10,953 bases of DNA from CAIYPH01 sp043744375 (GTDB taxonomy: Bacteria; Pseudomonadota; Alphaproteobacteria; Acetobacterales; Acetobacteraceae), in contig JAYTUU010000016.1 in the NCBI GenBank assembly GCA_043744375.1, positions 1 to 10,953 on the forward strand. Direction: 5' to 3'. Below are positions 1 to 6,266 of the stretch, piece by piece; within the stretch, counting starts at the first letter, position 1; the number at the start of each line of letters is the position of its first letter. The translations under genes and the position numbers were made by a program. The notes beneath the pieces are model-generated. The model ran no database searches, was not told where the DNA came from, and saw only the letters and a program-made list of their open reading frames with translations.

Positions 1-40
1 TGTCAAGGAGAAATTCGGCATGGTGCCACGGATGAAAGCA

Positions 41-144
41 GGGCAATCGGGTGAAGCACGGCATTGCAGGTCTCGGCACTCATGCTTCCCCTGATGGGCT
101 CGCAATGACGGTTGAGCACCGCCTTTCCCTTCACCCGATTGCCC
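41..144. repeat. Palindromic intergenic repeat (REP-like element)
   Basis: A perfect 16-bp inverted repeat (41-56 against 129-144, core GGGCAATCGGGTGAAG) encloses a second 6-bp inverted pair (CATTGC at 62-67, GCAATG at 102-107). The minus strand carries a CGTCATTGCGAGCCC-like stretch. This resembles the 'cattgcgag...' family of dispersed intergenic palindromes common in alphaproteobacterial genomes (recognised from memory, not searched). Translated in any frame it gives the low-complexity strings typical of such repeats (for example RHCEP on the minus strand). It is most likely non-coding, although the downstream open frame runs through it. It could fold into a long hairpin in the leader of the ATP-grasp gene. 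Confidence 0.6.
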
Positions 145-200
145 TTGGGCGGCAGCGCGCACGCTGGACCTGCGGTGCTGTGCCTGTGACACTCCGCCTT

Positions 201-2717
201 GTGAGTGATTCGGCCGCACGTGATGAGATGGTGGATGGGCAGGGTGGGCTGCGGCCGCATTGGCGCGGGCTGCTCGGCGCGCTGACGGCCTATGGCGATG
301 GCGGCCTGGCCCAGCGGGCGGCGCGGCTGGACCGCGCGTTTGACGAGGAGGGCATTACCACGCTGTTGCCCGGCGCGGCCGAGGCCGATCGGTCCTGGCG
401 GTGCGATCCGATCCCGTTGCTGCTGTCGGAGGGGGAGTTCGCCGCCATCGAGGCCGGGCTGGCCCAGCGTGCGCGTCTGCTGCAGGCCGTGTTGGGGGAC
501 ATCTACGGCGCGCAGACACTGCTTGCGGATGGCGCGCTGCCGCCGGCGCTGGTCTATGCGAATCCCGGTTTCCTACGTCCGTTCTGTGGGCATCCGCGTG
601 CGCCCCTGCTGCAAACCTACGCCGCTGACATCATGCGTGGCCCCGACGGCGCCTGGCGGGTTCTCGCCGATCGCACCACCGACTCGGCTGGTCTTGCCTA
701 TGCGCGGGAGAACCGTCGGCTGCTGTCGCGGGTGTTGCCCGAGGCGTTCCGCAGCTTCCAGGTTCGGCAGCTCAATTCGTTCTTCGATGTCTGGCAGGAT
801 GCGCTGCAACGCTGTGCGCCGGGTGGCAAGAGCAACCCCACGGTGGCGCTGCTGACCCCTGGCACGACCAGCCGCAAATGGTTCGAGCACATGTATCTGT
901 CGCGCGAACTCAACTGCGCGCTGGTCGAGGGCGGCGATCTGACGGTGCGGGGCGGGGCGTTGTTCCTGAAATCGCTCAAGGGTTTGCAGCAGGTGGATGT
1001 GCTGCTGTTGCGGATGGATGGGCGGTCGGTCGATCCGCTGGAGCTTGAAGGCAGCAGCGCGCTCGGTGTTCCCGGGTTGATCGATGCCGCGCGCAATGGG
1101 GCGGTCTGTATCGTCAACGATCCCGGGGCTGGCGTGCTGGAGGCGCCGGCGCTGGCGGCGTATCTGCCGGGTCTTTGCCAGCGCCTGCTTGGGGAGCGGC
1201 TGGAACTGGCGAGCGTGCCGACGTTATGGCTTGGCGATGGGTGGCTCGGCGATGCCGGGTCGGGCGTGGGCGGGCAGGTTGTGGGCGGGCAGGTTGCCGA
1301 AAGCCCCAATCATTGGCTGATCCGGCCGGCCTTCGACGCCGCCCCGTCGCCGCAATCGCTTGCCGCCATGCCGCCGGGCGCGCGGGCGGCGCTGCTCGCG
1401 CGCGTCGCCGATCGGCCGGGGGATTGGGTGGCTTCGGCCGTGGTGCCGCCCTCGGTCGCGCCCGCGCTGGCCGATGGCGGTGGGATGGAGCCGCGCCCGG
1501 TGGTGGTGCGGCTGTTCCTGGTGTTCGACGGGGCGCAGTGGCGCGCCATGCCCGGTGGCCTCGCCCGCGTGATGGAGCCGGGCACCCCGCGGCACGGTCA
1601 GGGCATTTCCAAGGATGTCTGGGTGCTCTCGGAAGACCGCGCGGACATCGTCGGCCCCGCCGCCTTGGCCGCGCCGCCGCTGCGCCTGCGCCGGACCAGT
1701 GGCGATCTGCCGAGCCGGGTCGCCGATAATTTGTTCTGGCTCGGCCGCTACGTCGAGCGCCTGGATCGCGCCGGGCGCCTCGTGCGTGCCGCGGTTGTTC
1801 GCCTCGGACGGGGCAGCGCGATGCTGCCGCGCGAGGTCGCGGAATTGCAGGCGCTGGGCCGCTGCCTGGTGGAGGCCGGCGTGATCCCGCCCGAAGCGGC
1901 CGGCGCCAGCGCGACATCGACCCTTGCGGAGGCGCTGCTCTCGGCTGCGCGCGAGGGTGGCGCGATCGGCATCCGTTTCGCCGCCGTTGCGCGCCTGACC
2001 GAGAGCGTGCGCGACCGGCTGACCGGCGACATGTATGCAACGTTCACCCATACTTTGCGCACCGCCCGGGCCGATGCGCTTGCGGCTGGGCGGAGCCTCG
2101 ATGGCCTCGCCCAGGCGATGGTCGGTATCCTTCGCTTCGCCACCGCGGTCGCCGGCGCTGCCGCCGAGAACATGGTGCGCGGCGGCGGCTGGGTGTTTCT
2201 CGAACTGGGCCGGCGGATGGAGCGGGCGCAGGCGGTGGCGAGCGAGGTCTCGCTGGCGCTCGACCTGCCGGCGTCGCGCATCGAGGTCGGGCTGCGGCTG
2301 GCGCTTGAACTGTGTGACTCCGCGATCACCTATCGCAGCCGCTACCTCAACGTGCTCCAGGCCGCCCCGGTGCTTGACCTCGTGCTGGCGGATCAGGGCA
2401 ATCCGCGTGGGCTCGCCTTCCAGCTGGCGCAGATGCATGGCCTGCTTGATGAACTCGCGGATAGCTCCGGCTCCGGGGAGCGCATGGCCGTCGCCGCCGC
2501 CGGGTTGCTGGTTGAGACCGAAACCTTGGTGGAAGACGTGTTGAACGCGCCTGATCAGGCGGTGGCCGCGGCCGCCATGTCGCCGTTGCTGCTTGGCGTG
2601 GCTGGCGGCATTTCCGCGCTGTCGGACCGCATCACGCGGCGCTATTTTGCGTTGCTGCCGGCGGTGCAGACAGTCGGGCTCGGGAGCGCAACGGGTGTGC
2701 GCCGGGGGGCCGCATGA
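201..2717 (+). CDS. Fused circularly permuted ATP-grasp / alpha-E domain protein
   Basis: This is a cytoplasmic protein of about 838 aa with two modules. Residues about 5-490 form a circularly permuted ATP-grasp (DUF404/DUF407 type). Family landmarks are DEM...RPHW at the N-terminus, IYG...LPPALVYANP near 100-127, LLTPGT near 215, VEGGDLTVR near 241 and LGVPGL near 287. Residues about 502-825 form an alpha-E (DUF403) helical domain with the paired signatures YVERLDRAGR (E519, R520) and ELGRRMERAQ (E674, R675). ATP-grasp enzymes of this class are predicted to form amide or peptide bonds using ATP; the substrate is unknown. In many bacteria the two modules are separate genes, and here they are one chain. 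The open frame extends back to GTG at 51, but the codons before about 186 lie largely in a palindromic repeat, so a start at GTG 201 is preferred; GTG 186 and ATG 228 are alternatives, and none has a good ribosome binding site. A proline/glycine-rich insert near residues 350-370 contains a tandem duplication. The stop overlaps the next start (ATGA), implying one operon with the transglutaminase homologue. Confidence 0.9.
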   Translation: MSDSAARDEMVDGQGGLRPHWRGLLGALTAYGDGGLAQRAARLDRAFDEEGITTLLPGAAEADRSWRCDPIPLLLSEGEFAAIEAGLAQRARLLQAVLGDIYGAQTLLADGALPPALVYANPGFLRPFCGHPRAPLLQTYAADIMRGPDGAWRVLADRTTDSAGLAYARENRRLLSRVLPEAFRSFQVRQLNSFFDVWQDALQRCAPGGKSNPTVALLTPGTTSRKWFEHMYLSRELNCALVEGGDLTVRGGALFLKSLKGLQQVDVLLLRMDGRSVDPLELEGSSALGVPGLIDAARNGAVCIVNDPGAGVLEAPALAAYLPGLCQRLLGERLELASVPTLWLGDGWLGDAGSGVGGQVVGGQVAESPNHWLIRPAFDAAPSPQSLAAMPPGARAALLARVADRPGDWVASAVVPPSVAPALADGGGMEPRPVVVRLFLVFDGAQWRAMPGGLARVMEPGTPRHGQGISKDVWVLSEDRADIVGPAALAAPPLRLRRTSGDLPSRVADNLFWLGRYVERLDRAGRLVRAAVVRLGRGSAMLPREVAELQALGRCLVEAGVIPPEAAGASATSTLAEALLSAAREGGAIGIRFAAVARLTESVRDRLTGDMYATFTHTLRTARADALAAGRSLDGLAQAMVGILRFATAVAGAAAENMVRGGGWVFLELGRRMERAQAVASEVSLALDLPASRIEVGLRLALELCDSAITYRSRYLNVLQAAPVLDLVLADQGNPRGLAFQLAQMHGLLDELADSSGSGERMAVAAAGLLVETETLVEDVLNAPDQAVAAAAMSPLLLGVAGGISALSDRITRRYFALLPAVQTVGLGSATGVRRGAA
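1266..1295 (+). repeat. In-frame 15-bp perfect tandem duplication
   Basis: The unit GTGGGCGGGCAGGTT occurs twice back to back (1266-1280 and 1281-1295). Within the ATP-grasp/alpha-E gene it encodes VGGQV-VGGQV at about residues 356-365, in a glycine-rich linker. It looks like a recent replication-slippage product and keeps the reading frame. Confidence 0.9.
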
Positions 2718-3598
2718 AGTATCGCATCCGCCATGTCACCACCTATGAGTACGACGACAAGGTCGATCTTGCCAGCCATCTGCTCCATCTTACGCCGCGG
2801 GCGCTGCCCTGTCAGACGGTCAGCGCGTCGTCGTTGGCCTATGCGCCGACGCCGGGCCGGGTCAGCACCAGCATCGATCATTTCGGTAACCAGGTGACGC
2901 TCGTTTTTCTCGATCTGCCGCATGACCGCTTCGAGGTGACCGTGGATGCGCGGGTCTGCGTCGAATTCCCTGCGCCCCCGCCGGCCGAGGCAACGCCGCC
3001 ATGGGAGGCCGTCGCCGCCGCCGCACGCCTCGGTGGACGCGCCGGCTGGCAGGCGGCGGAATTCACCTTCGCCAGCCCGATGGCGCCGGCCGACGCCGGG
3101 GCAGGGGCCTATGCCGCCATCAGCTTCCCGCCGGGACGGCCGATCTATGCTGGGGTGCGCGACCTCACCACCCGCATCCGGCGCGAGTTTGCCTTCAAGT
3201 CCGGTGTCACCACCATCGCCACGCCGGTCTCGCGCGTGCTCGCCCAGCGTGCCGGCGTTTGCCAGGATTTCTCCCATCTGATGATCGCCGGCCTGCGCGC
3301 GCTCGGGCTGCCCGCGCGCTATGTTTCCGGGTATCTGCGCACGCGGCCGCCGCCGGGCGTGACGCCGCGTCTTGGTGCCGACCAGTCGCATGCGTGGGTC
3401 GGCTGCTGGCTGGGGCCGGATCACGGCTGGGTCGATCTCGATCCGACCAACGATCTGGTCGTGCAGGATGAACATGTCGTGCTGGCCTGGGGGCGTGATT
3501 ATGGCGATATCAGCCCGGTGCGCGGGGTTATTCTGGGCGGGGGCAAGCATAGCGTGACCGTGGGGGTTGATCTGGCGCCGGTGGAGGCGAGCGGGTAG
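2714..3598 (+). CDS. Transglutaminase-like family protein (bacterial N-terminal domain plus core)
   Basis: This 294-aa protein, with no signal peptide or membrane segment, is predicted to be cytoplasmic. Residues 1 to about 80 match the bacterial transglutaminase-like N-terminal beta domain (it opens MKYRIRHVTTYEYD). The core follows at about 145-250 with a complete catalytic triad: Cys183 in GVCQDFSHL, His226 in QSHAWVG and Asp243 in WVDLDPTND. Members of this family are usually cysteine peptidases or amidohydrolases rather than true cross-linkers. The ATG overlaps the preceding stop by ATGA, so translation is probably coupled to the ATP-grasp/alpha-E gene. The pair is a conserved neighbourhood in which an ATP-dependent ligase is thought to make an amide-linked product that the transglutaminase homologue cleaves or transfers. 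The actual substrate is not known. Length and triad are normal, so the gene appears intact. Confidence 0.93.
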   Translation: MKYRIRHVTTYEYDDKVDLASHLLHLTPRALPCQTVSASSLAYAPTPGRVSTSIDHFGNQVTLVFLDLPHDRFEVTVDARVCVEFPAPPPAEATPPWEAVAAAARLGGRAGWQAAEFTFASPMAPADAGAGAYAAISFPPGRPIYAGVRDLTTRIRREFAFKSGVTTIATPVSRVLAQRAGVCQDFSHLMIAGLRALGLPARYVSGYLRTRPPPGVTPRLGADQSHAWVGCWLGPDHGWVDLDPTNDLVVQDEHVVLAWGRDYGDISPVRGVILGGGKHSVTVGVDLAPVEASG

Positions 3599-3606
3599 AC
3601 GTTTAG

Positions 3607-3633
3607 GAAGCGCCTTCTTTTTGAAAAAAGAAG
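3607..3633. repeat. AT-rich intergenic element with alternative hairpins (possible terminator)
   Basis: In the 69-bp gap after the transglutaminase gene, CTTCTTTTT (3614-3622) pairs with AAAAAGAAG (3625-3633), an almost loopless 9-bp palindrome. The CTTC at 3614-3617 can instead pair with an upstream GAAG at 3607-3610 across a CGC loop. The strand composition (runs of T then A) contrasts sharply with the GC-rich genes. It could act as a bidirectional terminator, but no clean T-tract follows the stem. I recall similar sequences between genes in other Acetobacteraceae genomes, but this is unverified. Confidence 0.45.
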
Positions 3634-3656
3634 CAAAAACTTTTCATTCGTTTGTC

Positions 3657-3662
3657 GGGAGA
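3657..3662 (+). promoter_or_regulatory. Ribosome binding site of the aldo/keto reductase
   Basis: GGGAGA lies 5 nt before the ATG at 3668. It is the clearest Shine-Dalgarno-like sequence on the plus strand next to a real gene here and fixes that start. Confidence 0.7.
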
Positions 3663-3667
3663 CTCCA

Positions 3668-4657
3668 ATGGAACTTCGTTCGCTTGGCCGCTCTGGTCTT
3701 CAGGTTTCTGTGCTTGGGTTTGGCTGCGGTGCGGTCGGTGGGCTGATGACCCGCGGCGCGCCGGCTGAGCAGGAGCGCGCTATTGCTCGGGCACTTGATC
3801 TTGGGATCACCTATTTCGATACGGCTGCCGATTATGGGCGCGGTGAGTCCGAGAAGAACCTGGGCCGTGTTCTGCGTGTCCTCAAGCCAAAGCGCGCCCT
3901 TGTTGGCAGCAAGATCCGCATTCCCGATGCCGAGCGCGGCAGCATCGCCGCCTGCATTACGGCCGCCATCGAGGCGACACTGCGGCGCCTGGGACAGGAG
4001 CGGATCGACCTTTTTCAACTCCACAACCCCGTCACCAACGACGGCGCCGCGCCGACGCTCGCCGCCGGCGCGGTGCTGGACGAGGTGATCCCCGCGCTGC
4101 AATCCCTCCAGCGGGCCGGCAAATGCGGGCAGATCGGGATCACCGGCATCGGCGACGCGGCAGCCCTGCGCACCGTCATCGATGCCGGCCTGCTGGCCAG
4201 CGCGCAGGTGCCCTACAATCTGTTGAACCCCAGCGCCGACGCGCCGCTCCCGGCCGGTTTCCCGGCCCATGATTTTGGCCAGATCATGCGCCACGCGCAG
4301 CACGCGGGCACCGGCATCATCGGCATTCGCGTCCTCGCCGCCGGCGCGCTCAGCGGCAGCATGGATCGACACCCGACGGGCATGCCGAGTGTCGATCCGA
4401 TCGCCTCCGGCCCCGACTACGCCGCCGACGTCGCCAGTGCCCGGCACTTCCTGCCGCTCGTTGCGGAAGGGCATGCGGGCAGCCTGGTCGAGGCCGCTAT
4501 TCGTTACGCCATCTCGACGGACCGGATGAGCACCGTCCTGATCGGCATGTCCACCATCGAGCAATTCGAAATCGCGGCCCAGGCCGCCCTCAAGGGCAAA
4601 CTGCCGACCGCCGTCCTCGCCCGCATCGCTGAGATACAACGCAGCCTGGCGGGCTGA
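3668..4657 (+). CDS. Aldo/keto reductase
   Basis: This 329-aa soluble NAD(P)H-dependent oxidoreductase has a (beta/alpha)8 barrel. The family's catalytic tetrad is complete: Asp51 and Tyr56 (FDTAADYG), Lys82 (VGSKI) and His119 (FQLHN). The N-terminus MELRSLGRSGLQVSVLGFGCG is the usual opening strand pair, and the C-terminal VLIGMSTIEQFE segment is the cofactor-phosphate binding region typical of the family. The substrate cannot be told from sequence; such enzymes reduce sugars, aldehydes or ketones. It follows the transglutaminase gene on the same strand after 69 bp containing a possible terminator, so it is probably a separate unit. It converges with the formate dehydrogenase operon, 4 bp separating the stops. 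The start is supported by a GGGAGA site. Confidence 0.95.
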   Translation: MELRSLGRSGLQVSVLGFGCGAVGGLMTRGAPAEQERAIARALDLGITYFDTAADYGRGESEKNLGRVLRVLKPKRALVGSKIRIPDAERGSIAACITAAIEATLRRLGQERIDLFQLHNPVTNDGAAPTLAAGAVLDEVIPALQSLQRAGKCGQIGITGIGDAAALRTVIDAGLLASAQVPYNLLNPSADAPLPAGFPAHDFGQIMRHAQHAGTGIIGIRVLAAGALSGSMDRHPTGMPSVDPIASGPDYAADVASARHFLPLVAEGHAGSLVEAAIRYAISTDRMSTVLIGMSTIEQFEIAAQAALKGKLPTAVLARIAEIQRSLAG

Positions 4658-4666
4658 TCGCTCAGC
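4653..4666. other. Short palindrome spanning both convergent stop codons
   Basis: GCTGA-TCGC-TCAGC forms a 5-bp stem with a 4-nt loop. The TGA of the aldo/keto reductase (4655-4657) and the TGA of the minus-strand transporter (4662-4664) sit in opposite arms. There is no T-tract, so it is at best a weak bidirectional termination or transcript-end structure. Confidence 0.4.
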
Positions 4667-6266
4667 GAAACGGCGCCGCCGCGCTGCGCCCGACGAGCGC
4701 CACTCCGATGACGAGCGGCAGGCCGACCACCGCCCATGCCAGGGCCGTTCGCACATCAAGCCGCCCTGCGCCGATGCCCGCATCGCCGCGGGGGGCCGTG
4801 CCACTCGCCTGCAAGGCGGCCACCTCGTCCGCCGCCATGAACCACTTCGCGTCCACCGGCCGGATCATGAGATTGCAGAACAGTCCTGTCACCAGCATGC
4901 CCGCGAGGATGTACAACGTCACATCATAGGCGAGCGCGCGGGGAACCCCCGCCGCGATCTGGGCCTCGCGGAGATAGTTGACCACCACCGGCCCCACGAC
5001 CCCCGCGGTCGACCACGCCGTCAGCACTCGCCCGTGGATGGCGCTCACGAACTGCGTGCCAAAGATATCGGCGATATAGGCCGGGATGGTTGCGAAGCCG
5101 CCGCCATACATTGAAACGATTACGCAGAGCAGCAGGACGAACACGGTAAGATGCCCGGCATGTGCGCTCCACGGGGCCGCCGCATAGAGTGCGATGCCGA
5201 GTGCGAAAAATAGTGCATAGGTTGTCTTGCGTCCGATCCGATCGGACAGTGACGCCCAGAAGAACCGTCCGCCGATGTTGAACAACGACAGCAGGCCGGT
5301 GAACCCCGCCGCCACGACGGCCACCGCGTGTCGCCCGGCATCATCGAGCGCGCCGAACTCCACGCCGTCGCGGCCGATCAGCGCTCCGCCGAAAATCTCC
5401 TGCAACATCGGGCTTGCCATCCCGATCACCCCGATGCCGGCACTCACGTTCAGGCACAACACCGCCCAGATCAGCCAGAATGCCCGCGTCCGATGGGCGT
5501 CTTTCACGTGCACATGCCCGGTCGTGACCATCGCCGCGTGCCGCGCATTGGCAATGAAACCCGGGGGATGCCAGCCCGCCGGCGGTACTCGGTAGCCGAA
5601 CGCACCGCCTAGCATGAACGCCAGGTAGATCGCCGCCAACACCACGAAACTCTGCCAGACACCGACCTCGCCGGGACCGCTGAAGCGCGCCATGAGCACT
5701 TCGGCGACCGGCGCCCCGATCAGCGCGCCGCCGCCGAACCCCATGATGGCCATGCCTGTCGCCATGCCGCGTCGGTCCGGAAACCATTTGATCAAGGTGG
5801 AGACAGGGGAGATGTAGCCTAGCCCGAGCCCGATGCCGCCGATTACGCCGGCGCCGAGCCATAGCAGCCATAATTGGTGTACCGCCACGCCGAGTGCGGC
5901 GATCAGCAGCCCACCGCACCAGCACAGGGCCGCGACCACGCCCGCTTTGCGTGGCCCCGAGCGTTCCAGCCAGCCGCCCCAGATCGCCGCGGAGGACCCG
6001 AGCACGACGAAGAACAGCGTGTAGACCCACCCGAGATCGGCCACCCGCCAGTCGCAGCGCGTGGTCACCAGCGCCTCCGGCAGCGTCATCCCCGGGCATA
6101 CCACTGGCGCATCGACGCCAATGGCCCGCGACAAGGGGAGCCAGAAAACGCTGAACCCATAGGCCATGCCGATGCATAGATGGATCGCCAAAGCCACCGG
6201 CGGCACTAGCCATCGATTGAACCCTGCTGTCGCGGTGATACGCTCGCGATCGAACAGACCCGCCAT
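4662..6266 (-). CDS. MFS transporter, OFA (oxalate/formate antiporter-like) family
   Basis: This 534-aa inner-membrane protein of the major facilitator superfamily has about 12 helices. OFA-type landmarks are the first helix ending near AYGFSVFWLPLSR (35-47), a cysteine-containing outer loop (VVCPGM...TTRCDW) before helix 2, the GLGYISPVSTLIKWFPDRRG region around helices 4-5, and NIGGRFFWASLSDRIGRK after helix 8. A C-terminal extension ends in one more predicted helix at about 507-526 (LAWAVVGLPLVIGVALVG), resembling the small separate 'MFS transporter small subunit' that accompanies some OFA transporters; here it is fused. The start is ATG 6266, which overlaps the fdhA stop as TGATG; the open frame continues upstream but only inside fdhA. 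Co-transcription with formate dehydrogenase suggests transport of formate, oxalate or a related carboxylate. The lysine expected in helix 11 of true OxlT is not seen, so substrate and direction are unproven. Confidence 0.88.
   Translation of the reverse strand: MAGLFDRERITATAGFNRWLVPPVALAIHLCIGMAYGFSVFWLPLSRAIGVDAPVVCPGMTLPEALVTTRCDWRVADLGWVYTLFFVVLGSSAAIWGGWLERSGPRKAGVVAALCWCGGLLIAALGVAVHQLWLLWLGAGVIGGIGLGLGYISPVSTLIKWFPDRRGMATGMAIMGFGGGALIGAPVAEVLMARFSGPGEVGVWQSFVVLAAIYLAFMLGGAFGYRVPPAGWHPPGFIANARHAAMVTTGHVHVKDAHRTRAFWLIWAVLCLNVSAGIGVIGMASPMLQEIFGGALIGRDGVEFGALDDAGRHAVAVVAAGFTGLLSLFNIGGRFFWASLSDRIGRKTTYALFFALGIALYAAAPWSAHAGHLTVFVLLLCVIVSMYGGGFATIPAYIADIFGTQFVSAIHGRVLTAWSTAGVVGPVVVNYLREAQIAAGVPRALAYDVTLYILAGMLVTGLFCNLMIRPVDAKWFMAADEVAALQASGTAPRGDAGIGAGRLDVRTALAWAVVGLPLVIGVALVGRSAAAPFR

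Noticed and set aside
1224..2438. Long antisense open frame (404 codons) opposite the ATP-grasp/alpha-E gene
   Set aside because: Long reverse frames are expected in GC-rich genes; the product is low-complexity and shows no domain.
2642..3550. Antisense open frame (302 codons) opposite the transglutaminase gene
   Set aside because: A shadow of the clear plus-strand gene with its intact catalytic triad; no recognisable protein features.
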